Source of the DNA: Paragordius varius
Taxonomy: Eukaryota > Nematomorpha
Direction of reading: 5' to 3'
Length of the DNA stretch: 64,000 nucleotides
Assembly: GCA_964247055.1 (NCBI GenBank)
Contig: OZ176056.1
Coordinates: forward strand, 9,114,001 to 9,178,000
This document shows, piece by piece, positions 13,501 through 26,371 of this stretch (position 1 is the first letter of the stretch; each line of letters opens with the position of its first letter). The position numbers were made by a program, and so were the translations under genes. Below the pieces are notes generated by a model. It had not been told where the DNA came from. It ran no database searches and saw only the letters and a list, made by a program, of their open reading frames with translations.

Positions 13501-16003
13501 TTTCAAAAAACGGGCGAAGCTATTGTCGGGGCATTCATTCAAGATTATATTTTTTCGATGTTTGTATTTGAATGGGTCTACCGGTTTTCCTGTAGCAGAT
13601 CACAAAGCCAGCATTTTCCATTTTTATAAATATATAGATTTCTATAAATAATGTTTTATTATCCATATATCTTTTAACATCCTATACATATGATAGATAC
13701 TCCTTACTCAGCAGCTATCGTCAAAGAAACGCTTGACTAAAATTTTTGCCTTTTAAGAAGGAATACTAAAAATCCTTATCGAATTTTTACAGTCTCATAC
13801 CTTGGGCAGAAAAACAATCAAAAAATTATTTTTGTGGACTTTGTTTTTTTTTGAAAAAGATGGCATTTTACGGGGGGAGCGGGTAAAAAGAGGGACTAAG
13901 TTAAAAAAGCGAGACGACTATGTTCGGCGCAATCGAAAATAACTAAATAAAAATCATATTTGAAATTGAATGGTCCAACACGTTCTCCGGAAAATTCTCT
14001 CAAAGACACGATTTTTGTGGACGTCTGTTTTCATAAAAAACCCATTTTTCACATGGGGTGGGCCCGAACTGGGGGCCTATTCAAAAAACGGGCGAAGCTA
14101 TTGTCGGGGCATTCATTCAAGATTATATTTTTTCGATGTTTGTATTTGAATGGGTCTACCGGTTTTCCTGTAGCAGATCACAAAGCCAGCATTTTCCATT
14201 TTTATAAATATAGATTACTATAAATAATGTTTTATTATCCATATATCTTTCAACATCCTATACATATGATAGATACTCCTTACTCAGCAGCTATCGTCAA
14301 AGAAACGCTTGACTAAAATTTTTGCCTTTTAAGAGGGAATACTAAAAATCCTTATCGAATTTTTACAGTCTCATACCTTGGGCAGAAAAACAATCAAAAA
14401 ATTATTTTTGTGGACTTTTTTTTTGAAAAAGGTGTCATTTTACGGGGGGAGCGTGTAAAAAGAGGGACTAAGTTCAAAAAACGATACGACTATGTTCAGC
14501 GCGACCGAAAATAAGCAAAAATTATATTTGAAATTGGATGGTCCAACACGTTCTCCGGAAAATTGTCTAAAAGACACGATTTTTGTGGACGTCTTTTTTC
14601 AAAAAAACCCATTTTTCACACGGGGTGGGCCGGAACTGGGGGCCTATTTCAAATAACGGGTGAAGCTATTGTCGGGGCATCTATTCAAGATTATATTTTT
14701 TCGATGTTTGGATTCGAATGGGTCTACCGGTTTTCCTGTAGCAGATCACAAAGCCAGCATTTTCCATTTTTATAAATATATAGATTACTATAAATAATGT
14801 TTTATTATCCATATATCTTTTAACATCCTATACATATGATAGATACTCCTTATCAGCAGCTATCATCAAAGAAACGGTGGACTAAAATTTTTGCCTTTTA
14901 ACAGGGAATACGTGGAATCCACATTGAATTTTTACGGTCTCATACCTTAGGCAAAAAATCGATTAAAAAAATATTTTTGTGGACTTTGTTTTTTTGAAAA
15001 AGGTGGCATTTTACGGGGGGAGCGGGTAAAAAGAGGCCCTAAATCAAAAAAGTGAGTCGACTATGTTCGGCGCAATCGAAATTAACTAAATAAAAATCAT
15101 ATTTGAAATTGAATGGTCCAACACGTTCTCCGGAAAATTCTCTCAAAGACACGATTTTTGTGGACGTCTTTTTTCAAAAAAACCCATTTTTCACATGGGG
15201 TTGGCCCGAACTGGGGGTCTATTTCAAAAAACGGGCGAAGCTATTGTCGGGGCATTCATTCAAGATTATATTTTTTCGATGTTTGGATTTAAATAGGTCT
15301 ACCGGTTTTCCTGTAGCAGATCACAAAGCCAGCATTTTCCATTTTTATAAATATATAGATTACTATAAATAATGTTTTGTTATCCATATATCTTTTAACA
15401 TCCTATACATATGATAGATACTCCTTACTCAGCAGCTATCGTCAAAGAAACGCTTGACTAAAATTTTTGCCTTTTAAGAGGGAATACTAAAAATCGTTAC
15501 CGAATTTTTACAGTCACATACCTTGGGCAGAAAAACAATCAAAAAATTATTTTTGTGGACTTTGTTTTTTTTTGAAAAAGGTGGCATTTTACGGGGGGAG
15601 CGGGTAAAAAGAGGGACTAAGTTAAAAAAGCGAGACGACTATGTTCGGCGCAATCGAAATTAACTAAATAAAAATCATATTTGAAATTGAATGGTCCAAC
15701 ACTTTCTCCGGAAAATTCTCTCAAAGACACGATTTTTGTGGACGTCTGTTTTCAAAAAAAACCATTTTTCACATGGGGTGGGCCCGAACTGGGGGCCTAT
15801 TTCAAAAAAACGGGCGAAGCTATTGACGGGGCATTCATTCAAGATTATATTTTTTCGATGTTTGTATTTGAATGGGTCTACCGGTTTTCCTGTAGCAGAT
15901 CACAAAGCCAGCATTTTCCATTTTTATAAATATATAGATTTCTATAAATAATGTTTTATTATCCATATATCTTTTAACATCCTATCCATATGATAGATAC
16001 TCC

Positions 16004-18309
16004 TTACTCAGCAGCTATCGTCAAAGAAACGCTTGACTAAAATTTTTGCCTTTTAAGAAGGAATACTAAAAATCCTTATCGAATTTTTACAGTCTCATAC
16101 CTTGGGCAGAAAAACAATCAAAAAATTATTTTTGTGTACTTTGTTTTTTTTTGAAAAAGATGGCATTTTACGGGGGGAGCGGGTAAAAAGAGGGACTAAG
16201 TTAAAAAAGCGAGACGACTATGTTCGGCGCAATCGAAAATAACTAAATAAAAATCATATTTGAAATTGAATGGTCCAACACGTTCTCCGGAAAATTCTCT
16301 CAAAGACACGATTTTTGTGGGCGTCTGTTTTCAAAAAAAACCGTTTTTCACACGGAGTGAGCCCGAACTGGGGGCCTATTTCAAAAAACGGGCGAAGCTA
16401 TTGTCGGGGCATTCATTCAAGATTATATTTTTTCGATATTTGGATTTGAATGGGTCTACCGGTTTTCCTGTAGCAGATCACAAAGCCAACATTTTCCATT
16501 TTTATAAATATATAGATTTCTATAAATAATGTTTTATTATCCATATATCTTTTAACATCCTATACATATGATAGATACTCCTTACTCAGCAGCTATCGTC
16601 AAAGAAACGCTTGACTAAAATTTTTGCCTTTTAAGAAGGAATACTAAAAATCCTTATCGAATTTTTACAGTCTCATACCTTGGGCAGAAAAACAATCAAA
16701 AAATTATTTTTGTGGACTTTGTTTTTTTTTGAAAAAGATGGCATTTTACGGGGGGAGCGGGTAAAAAGAGGGACTAAGTTAAAAAAGCGAGACGACTATG
16801 TTCGGCGCAATCGAAAATAACTAAATAAAAATCATATTTGAAATTGAATGGTCCAACACGTTCTCCGGAAAATTCTCTCAAAGACACGATTTTTGTGGGC
16901 GTCTGTTTTCAAAAAAAACCGTTTTTCACACGGAGTGAGCCCGAACTGGGGGCCTATTTCAAAAAACGGGCGAAGCTATTGTCGGGGCATTCATTCAAGA
17001 TTATATTTTTTCGATATTTGGATTTGAATGTGTCTACCGGTTTTCCTGTAGCAGATCACAAAGCCAGCATTTTCCATTTTTATAATTATAGATTACTATA
17101 AATAATGTTTTATTATCCATATATTTTTCAACATCCTATACATATGATAGATACTCCTTACTCAGCAGCTATCGTCAAAGAAACGCTTGACTAAAATTTT
17201 TGCCTTTTAAGAAGGAATACTAAAAATACTTATCGAATTTTTACAGTCTCATACCTTGGGCAGAAAAACAATCAAAAAATTATTTTTGTGGACTTTGTTT
17301 TTTTTTGAAAAAGGTGGCATTTTACGGGGGGAGCGGGTAAAAAGAGGGACTAAGTTAAAAAAGCGAGACGACTATGTTCGGCGCAATCGAAAATAACTAA
17401 ATAAAAATCATATTTGAAATTGAATGGTCCAACACGTTCTCCGGAAAATTCTCTCAAAGACACGATTTTTGTGGACGTCTGTTTTCAAAAAAAAACGTTT
17501 TTCACACGGAGTGAGCCCGAACTGGGGGCCTATTTCAAAAAACGGGCGAAGCTATTGTCGGGGCATTCATTCAAGATTATACTTTTTCGATATTTGGATT
17601 TGAATGGGTCTACCGGTTTTCCTGTAGCAGATCACAAAGCCAGCATTTTCCATTTTTATAAATATAGATTACTATAAATAATGTTTTATTATCCATATAT
17701 TTTTCAACATCCTATACATATGATAGATACTCCTTACTCAGCAGCTATCGTCAAAGAAACGCTTGACTAATATTTTTGCCATTTAAGAAGGAATACTAAA
17801 AATCCTTATCGAATTTTTACAGTCTCATACCTTGGGCAGAAAAACAATCAAAAAATTATTTTTGTGGACTTTGTTTTTTTTTTGAAAAAGGTGGCATTTT
17901 GTGGGAGCGGGTAAAAAGAGGGACTAAGTTAAAAAAGCGAGACGACTATGTTTGGCGCAATCGAAAATAACTAAATAAAAATCATATTTGAAATTGAATG
18001 GTCCAACACGTTCTCCGGAAAATTGTCTCAAAGACACGATTTTTGTGGACGTCTGTTTTCAAAAACACACCCATTTTTCACACGGGGTAGGCCCGAACTG
18101 GGGGCCTATTTCAAAAACACGGGCGAAGCTATTGACGGGGCATTCATTCAAGATTATATTTTTTCGATGTTTGTATTTGAATGGATCTACCGGTTTTCCT
18201 GTAGCAGATCACAAAGCCAGCATTTTCCATTTTTATAAATATATAGATTTCTATAAATAATGTTTTATTATCCATATATCTTTTAACATCCTATACATAT
18301 GATAGATAC
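16004..18309. repeat. Higher-order satellite block, units x-y-z-w
   Basis: Four consecutive units with private marks. y has 'gaatgtgtctacc' and 'tataattatag'; z has 'aaaaaaaaacgttttt' and 'gattatactttttcg'; w has 'gcattttgtgggagc' and 'caaaaacacacccat'. The same ordered marks recur at 20042-23507. Confidence 0.85.
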
Positions 18310-20041
18310 TCCTTACTCAGCAGCTATCGTCAAAGAAACGCTTGACTAAAATTTTTGCCTTTTAAGAAGGAATACTAAAAATCCTTATCGAATTTTTACA
18401 GTCTCATACCTTGGGGAGAAAAACAATCAAAAAATTATTTTTGTGGACTTTGTTTTTTTTTTGAAAAAGGTGGTTTACGGGGGGAGCGGGTAAAAAGAGG
18501 GACTAAGTTAAAAAAGCGAGACGACTATGTTCGGCGCAATCGAAAATAACTAAATAAAAATTATATTAGAAATTGGATGATCCAACACGTTCTCCGGAAA
18601 ATTGTCTCAAAGACACGATTTTTGTGGACGTCTGTTTTCAAAAAAACCCATTTTTCACACGGGGTGGGCCCGAACTGTGGGCCTATTTCAAAAAACGGGT
18701 GAAGCTATTGTCGGGGCATTCATTCAAGATTATATTTTTTCGATGTTTGTATTTGAATGGGTCTACCGGTTTTCCTGTAGCAGATCACAAAGCCAGCATT
18801 TTCCATTTTTATAAATATATAGATTTCTATAAATAATGTTTTATTATCCATATATCTTTTAACATCCTATACATATGATAGATACTCCTTACTCAGCAGC
18901 TATCGTCAAAGAAACGCTTGACTTAAATTTTTGCCTTTTAAGAAGGAATACTAAAAATCCTTATCGAATTTTTACAGTCTCATACCTTGGGGAGAAAAAC
19001 AATCAAAAAATTATTTTTGTGGACTTTGTTTTTTTTTTGAAAAAGGTGGTTTACGGGGGGAGCGGGTAAAAAGAGGGACTAAGTTAAAAAAGCGAGACGA
19101 CTATGTTCGGCGCAATCGAAAATAACTAAATAAAAATTATATTAGAAATTGGATGATCCAACACGTTCTCCGGAAATTTGTCTCAAAGACACGATTTTTG
19201 TGGACGTCTGTTTTCAAAAAAACCCATTTTTCACACGGGGTGGGCCCGAACTGTGGGCCTATTTCAAAAAACGGGTGAAGCTATTGTCGGGGCATTCATC
19301 CAAGATTATATTTTTTCGATGTTTGGATTTGAATGGGTCTACCGGTTTTCCTGTAGCAGATCACAAAGCCAGCATTTTCCATTTTTATAAATATATAGAT
19401 TACTATAAATAATGTTTTATTATCCATATATCTTTTAACATCCTATACATATGATAGATACTCCTTACTCAGCAGCTATCATCAAAGAAACGGTGGACTA
19501 AAATTTTTGCCTTTTAACAGGGAATACGTGGAATCCACATTGAATTTTTACGGTCTCATACCTTAGGCAAAAAATCGATTAAAAAAATATTTTTGTGGAC
19601 TTTGTTTTTTTTGAAAAAGGTGGCATTTTACGGGGGGAGCGGGTAAAAAGAGAGACTAATTTTAAAAAGCGAGACGACTATGTTCGGCGCAATCGAAAAT
19701 AACTAAATAAAAATTATATTAGAAATTGGATGGTCCAACACGTTCTCCGGAAAATTGTCTCAAAGACACGATTTTTGTGAACGTCTGTTTTCAAAAACAC
19801 ACCCATTTTTCACACGGGGTGGGCCCGAACTGGGGGCCTATTTCAAAAAAACGGGCGAAGCTATTGACGGGGCATTCATTCAAGATTATATTTTTTCGAT
19901 GTTTGTATTTGAATGGGTCTACCGGTTTTCCTGTAGCAGATCACAAAGCCAGCATTTTCCATTTTTATAAATATATAGATTTCTATAAATAATGTTTTAT
20001 TATCCATATATCTTTTAACATCCTATACATATGATAGATAC

Positions 20042-23000
20042 TCCTTACTCAGCAGCTATCGTCAAAGAAACGCTTGACTAAAATTTTTGCCTTTTAAGAA
20101 GGAATACTAAAAATCCTTATCGAATTTTTACAGTCTCATACCTTGGGCAGAAAAACAATCAAAAAATTATTTTTGTGGACTTTTTTTTTGAAAAAGATGG
20201 CATTTTACGGGGGGAGCGGGTAAAAAGAGGGACTAAGTTAAAAAAGCGAGACGACTATGTTCGGCGCAATCGAAAATAACTAAATAAAAATCATATTTGA
20301 AATTGAATGGTCCAACACGTTCTCCGGAAAATTCTCTCAAAGACACGATTTTTGTGGGCGTCTGTTTTCAAAAAAAACCGTTTTTCACACGGAGTGAGCC
20401 CGAACTGGGGGCCTATTTCAAAAAACGGGCGAAGCTATTGTCGGGGCATTCATTCAAGATTATATTTTTTCGATATTTGGATTTGAATGGGTCTACCGGT
20501 TTTCCTGTAGCAGATCACAAAGCCAGCATTTTCCATTTTTATAAATATATAGATTTCTATAAATAATGTTTTATTATCCATATATCTTTTAACATCCTAT
20601 ACATATGATAGATACTCCTTACTCAGCAGCTATCGTCAAAGAAACGCTTGACTAAAATTTTTGCCTTTTAAGAAGGAATACTAAAAATCCTTATCGAATT
20701 TTTACAGTCTCATACCTTGGGCAGAAAAACAATCAAAAAATTATTTTTGTGGACTTTGTTTTTTTTTTGAAAAAGATGGCATTTTACGGGGGGAGCGGGT
20801 AAAAAGAGGGACTAAGTTAAAAAAGCGAGACGACTATGTTCGGCGCAATCGAAAATAACTAAATAAAAATCATATTTGAAATTGAATGGTCCAACACGTT
20901 CTCCGGAAAATTCTCTCAAAGACACGATTTTTGTGGGCGTCTGTTTTCAAAAAAAACCGTTTTTCACACGGAGTGAGCCCGAACTGGGGGCCTATTTCAA
21001 AAAACGGGCGAAGCTATTGTCGGGGCATTCATTCAAGATTATATTTTTTCGATATTTGGATTTGAATGTGTCTACCGGTTTTCCTGTAGCAGATCACAAA
21101 GCCAGCATTTTCCATTTTTATAATTATAGATTACTATAAATAATGTTTTATTATCCATATATTTTTCAACATCCTATACATATGATAGATACTCCTTACT
21201 CAGCAGCTATCGTCAAAGAAACGCTTGACTAAAATTTTTGCCTTTTAAGAAGGAATACTAAAAATACTTATCGAATTTTTACAGTCTCATACCTTGGGCA
21301 GAAAAACAATCAAAAAATTATTTTTGTGGACTTTGTTTTTTTTTTTGAAAAAGGTGGCATTTTACGGGGGGAGCGGGTAAAAAGAGGGACTAAGTTAAAA
21401 AAGCGAGACGACTATGTTCGGCGCAATCGAAAATAACTAAATAAAAATCATATTTGAAATTGAATGGTCCAACACGTTCTCTGGAAAATTCTCTCAAAGA
21501 CACGATTTTTGTGGACGTCTGTTTTCAAAAAAAAACGTTTTTCACACGGAGTGAGCCCGAACTGGGGGCCTATTTCAAAAAACGGGCGGGGCTATTGTCG
21601 GGGCATTCATTCAAGATTATACTTTTTCGATATTTGGATTTGAATGGGTCTACCGGTTTTCATGTAGCAGATCACCAAGCCAGCATTTTCCATTTTTATA
21701 AATATAGATTACTATAAATAATGTTTTATTATCCATATATTTTTCAACATCCTATACATATGATAGATACTCCTTACTCAGCAGCTATCGTCAAAGAAAC
21801 GCTTGACTAATATTTTTGCCATTTAAGAAGGAATACTAAAAATCCTTATCGAATTTTTACAGTCTCATACCTTGGGCAGAAAAACAATCAAAAAATTATT
21901 TTTGTGGACTTTGTTTTTTTTTGAAAAAGATGGCATTTTACGGGGGGAGCGGGTAAAAAGAGGGACTAAGTTAAAAAAGCGAGACGACTATGTTCGGCGC
22001 AATCGAAAATAACTAAATAAAAATCATATTTGAAATTGAATGGTCCAACACGTTCTCCGGAAAATTCTCTCAAAGACACGATTTTTGTGGGCGTCTGTTT
22101 TCAAAAAAAACCGTTTTTCACACGGAGTGAGCCCGAACTGGGGGCCTATTTCAAAAAACGGGCGAAGCTATTGTCGGGGCATTCATTCAAGATTATATTT
22201 TTTCGATATTTGGATTTGAATGTGTCTACCGGTTTTCCTGTAGCAGATCACAAAGCCAGCATTTTCCATTTTTATAATTATAGATTACTATAAATAATGT
22301 TTTATTATCCATATATTTTTCAACATCCTATACATATGATAGATACTCCTTACTCAGCAGCTATCGTCAAAGAAACGCTTGACTAAAATTTTTGCCTTTT
22401 AAGAAGGAATACTAAAAATACTTATCGAATTTTTACAGTCTCATACCTTGGGCAGAAAAACAATCAAAAAATTATTTTTGTGGACTTTGTTTTTTTTTTT
22501 GAAAAAGGTGGCATTTTACGGGGGGAGCGGGTAAAAAGAGGGACTAAGTTAAAAAAGCGAGACGACTATGTTCGGCGCAATCGAAAATAACTAAATAAAA
22601 ATCATATTTGAAATTGAATGGTCCAACACGTTCTCCGGAAAATTCTCTCAAAGACACGATTTTTGTGGACGTCTGTTTTCAAAAAAAAACGTTTTTCACA
22701 CGGAGTGAGCCCGAACTGGGGGCCTATTTCAAAAAACGGGCGAAGCTATTGTCGGGGCATTCATTCAAGATTATACTTTTTCGATATTTGGATTTGAATG
22801 GGTCTACCGGTTTTCATGTAGCAGATCACAAAGCCAGCATTTTCCATTTTTATAAATATAGATTACTATAAATAATGTTTTATTATCCATATATTTTTCA
22901 ACATCCTATACATATGATAGATACTCCTTACTCAGCAGCTATCGTCAAAGAAACGCTTGACTAATATTTTTGCCATTTAAGAAGGAATACTAAAAATCCT

Positions 23001-23507
23001 TATCGAATTTTTACAGTCTCATACCTTGGGCAGAAAAACAATCAAAAAATTATTTTTGTGGACTTTGTTTTTTTTTTGAAAAAGGTGGCATTTTGTGGGA
23101 GCGGGTAAAAAGAGGGACTAAGTTATAAAAGCGAGACGACTATGTTTGGCGCAATCGAAAATAACTAAATAAAAATCATATTTGAAATTGAATGGTCCAA
23201 CACGTTCTCCTGAAAATTGTCTCAAAGACACGATTTTTGTGGACGTCTGTTTTCAAAAACACACCCATTTTTCACACGGGGTAGGCCCGAACTGGGGGCC
23301 TATTTCAAAAACACGGGCGAAGCTATTGACGGGGCATTCATTCAAGATTATATTTTTTCGATGTTTGTATTTGAATGGATCTACCGGTTTTCCTGTAGCA
23401 GATCACAAAGCCAGCATTTTCCATTTTTATAAATATATAGATTTCTATAAATAATGTTTTATTATCCATATATCTTTTAACATCCTATACATATGATAGA
23501 TACTCCT
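20042..23507. repeat. Higher-order satellite block, units x-y-z-y-z-w
   Basis: Matches the block at 16004-18309 at an offset of about 4038 bp for x, y and z. A second y-z pair follows (offset 1154 bp from the first), and w then appears at an offset of 5194 bp. The 6-unit block equals the 4-unit block with its y-z dimer duplicated. Confidence 0.85.
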
Positions 23508-24649
23508 TACTCAGCAGCTATCCTCAAAGAAACGGTGGATTAAAATTTTTGCCTTTTAACAGGGAATACGTGGAACCCATATTGAATTTTTACGGTCTCA
23601 TACCTTAGGCAAAAAATCGATTAAAAAAATATTTTTGTGGACTTTGTTTTTTGAAAAAGGTGGCATTTTACGGGAGCGGGTAAAAAGAGGCCCTAAATCA
23701 AAAATGTGAGTCGACTATGTTCAGCGCGAACGAAAATAAGCAAAAATTATATTTGAAATTGGATGGTCCAACACGTTCTCCGGAAAATTGTCTCAAAGAC
23801 ACGATTTTTGTGGACGTCTGTTTTCAAAAAAAAACCCATTTTTCACACGGGGTGGGCAGGAACTGGGGGCCTATTTCAAAAAACGGGCGAAGCTATTGTC
23901 GGGGCATTCATTCAAGATTATATTTTTTCTTGGATTTGAATGGGTCTACCGGTTTTCCTGTAGCAGATCACAAAGCCAGCATTTTCCATTTTTATAAATA
24001 TATAGATTACTATAAATAATGTTTTATTATCCATATATCTTTTAACATCCTATACATATGATAGATACTCCTTACTCAGCAGCTATCGTCAAAGAAACGC
24101 TTGACTAAAATTTTTGCCTTTTAAGAGGGAATACGAAAAATCCTTATCGAATTTTTACAGTCTCATACCTTGGGCAGAAAAACAATCAAAAAATTATTTT
24201 TGTGGATTTTGTTTTTTTTGAAAAAGGTGGCATTTTACGGGGGGAGCGGGTAAAAAGAGGGACTAAGTTAAAAAAGCGAGACGACTATGTTCGGCGCAAT
24301 CGAAAATAACTAAATAAAAATCATATTTGAAATTTAATGGTCCAACACGTTCTCCGGAAAATTCTCTCAAAGACACGATTTTTGTAGACGTCTGTTTTCA
24401 AAAAAACCAATTTTTCACATGGGGTGGGCCCGAACTGGGGGCCTATATCAATAAACGGGCGAAGCTATTGTCGAGGCATTCATTCAAGATTATCTTTTTT
24501 CGATGTTTGGATTTGAATGGGTCTACCGGTTTTCCTGTAGCAGATCACAAAGCCAGCATTTTCCATTTTTATAAATATATAGATTACTATAATTAATGTT
24601 TTATTATCCATATATCTTTTAACATCCTATACATATGATAGATACTCCT

Positions 24650-25985
24650 TACTCAGCAGCTATCATCAAAGAAACGCCTGAGTAAATTTTTGCCTTTTAA
24701 GAGGTAATACTAAAAATCCTTATCAAATTTTTACAGGCTCATACCTTGGGCAAAAAAATACAATCAAAAAATTATTTTTGTGGACTTTGTTTTTTTTGAA
24801 AAAAATGGCATTTTACGGGGGTAGCGGGTAAAAAGAGGGTCAAAATCAAAAAAGTGAGTCGACTATGTTCAGCGCGATCAAAAATAAGTAAACAAAAATC
24901 ATATTTGTGAATGGTCCAACACCTTCTCCAAAAAATTGACTTAACCCCTTTTTCACACAGGTTAGGCCCGAACTGGGGACCTAATTCCAAAAAAGGGCGA
25001 AGCTGTTGTCGGGACATTTATTAAAGATTATATTTTTTCGATATTTGGATTTGATTGGGTTCACAGGTTTTCCGTAATCAGATCACAAAGTTACATGAAA
25101 AATCAGTTTTTAGCGGGTAGCTTCTTACCCAGCAGCTATCATCAAAGAAACGGTGGACTAAAATTTTTGCCTTTCAACAGAGAATACGTGGAATCCATAT
25201 TGAATTTTTACAGTCTCATACCTTGGGCAGAAAAACAATCAAAAAATTATTTTTGTGGACTTTGTTTTTTTTTTGAAAAAGGTGGCATTTTACGGGGGGA
25301 GCGGGTAAAAAGAGGGACTAAGTTAAAAAAGCGAGACGACTATGTTCGGCGCAATCGAAAATAACTAAATAAAAATCATATTTGAAATTAGTCCAACACG
25401 TTCTCCGGAAAATTGTCTCAAAGACACGATTTTTGTGATCCAAATATCGAAAAAATATAATCTTTAATAAATGTCCTGACAATAGCTTCGCCCTTTTTTG
25501 GAATTAGGTCCCCAGTTCAAGCCCACCCCATGTGAAAAATGGGTTTTTTTTTGAAAACAGTGATTGGTTCACCGGTTTTTCGGAAACAGATCACAAAGTT
25601 ACATGAAAAATCAGTTTATAGCCTGTAACTCCTTACCCAGCAGCTATCATCAAAGAAACGGTAGACTAAAATTTTTGCCTTTTAACAAGGAATACGTGGA
25701 ATCCATATTGAATTTTTACGGTCTCATACCTTAGGCAAAAAATCGATTAAAAAATATTATTGTCAACTTTGTTTTTTGAAAAAGGTGGCATTTTACGGGG
25801 GGAGCGGGTAAAAAGAGGGCCTACGTTAAAAAAGCGAGACGACTATGTTCGGCGCAATCGAAAATAACTAAATAAAAATCATATTTGAAATTGAATAGTC
25901 CCACCACGATTTTTGTGGACTTCTGTTTTCAAAAAAAAAGTTTGGATTTGAGGTCTACCGTTTTTAGATATATACACCTGTACAA
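24650..25985. repeat. Degraded, rearranged edge of the satellite array
   Basis: The last units are shorter (about 475 and 505 bp) and more diverged. The usual junction (tataaataatgttttattatcc...catatgatagatactcc) is replaced at 25083-25122 and 25590-25628 by 'atcacaaagttacatgaaaaatcag' type sequence. Between about 25437 and 25562 a body segment lies in reverse complement, from 'atccaaatatcg' through 'aatagcttcgccc' to 'ttttgaaaacag'. The final unit breaks down after about 25950. Older, homogenisation-free units at an array edge are expected for satellites. Confidence 0.85.
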
Positions 25986-26371
25986 TCACAAAGCAATCAG
26001 TTATAAAATGATTACAATTGATCTAATAAATTATATTTTAATGGTAAATAACGGATTGGTTATGTTTTGTAATAACAGTTGTTAATTATATTTTTAACTA
26101 TTTCACTGTTTATAAGGTTTTCTAAATTACCATGACCTTAATGACAAACAAACTCCTGACCAATAACAAATCTGTTTTAAATTCACAGAAGCCTGGTAAA
26201 GAATAAGAGGCATTTATTTAATATATATTATTATAAATAATAAATTAATGTGTTGATATATGAGATTCAATTTAATTCAATTCTCAATGATTTAAGTGAT
26301 TGGTAATTAGTTGATCATTAGGCTATGCATTGATTGTTCAGTGAGTGAGAAACCTCAAATACCTTAAAGTT
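25986..26371. other. Spacer between satellite and peptidase gene 3' end
   Basis: AT-rich sequence without a recognisable gene or repeat. It should hold the 3' untranslated region of the minus-strand peptidase gene. Confidence 0.6.
26213..26218 (-). promoter_or_regulatory. Candidate poly(A) signal AATAAA for the peptidase gene
   Basis: On the minus strand AATAAA occurs about 155 nt after the peptidase stop codon. In DNA this AT-rich such hexamers are common by chance, so this is only a plausible signal. Confidence 0.35.

Larger units (their letters stand above)
1..25985. repeat. Satellite array, about 573-bp monomer, about 46 units
   Basis: Direct reading shows head-to-tail copies of one unit. 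Using the phrase ttactcagcagc as the register, units begin near 1, 565, 1142, 1705, 2276, 2847, 3427, 3996 and so on to 24650, with two edge units (25125, 25630) starting ttacccagcagc. Spacing is about 560-582 bp. Units differ by scattered substitutions and by length changes in A and T runs. Two versions of the unit's first part exist: one with cttgactaaaa...agggaatactaaaa, and one with ggtggactaaaa...agggaatacgtgg, the latter in units starting near 2276, 8547, 9693, 10836, 11416, 11984, 13124, 14850, 19463 and 23508. The array runs off the left end of the window, so its full size is unknown. It looks like heterochromatic satellite DNA. No RNA gene was recognised in the unit, and its short open frames are broken differently from unit to unit. 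Confidence 0.97.

Noticed and set aside
241-25364. Recurrent 60-104-residue open frames (such as MKLNGPTRSPEN...) in nearly every satellite unit, in two overlapping frames
   Set aside because: They repeat because the DNA repeats. Length changes in A runs break them differently from unit to unit, both overlapping frames are equally open, and there is no sign of protein-level constraint.
1-25985. CRISPR-like or rDNA-like array
   Set aside because: Units are long, contiguous and spacer-free, and no 5S, snRNA, tRNA or rRNA core was recognised in them.
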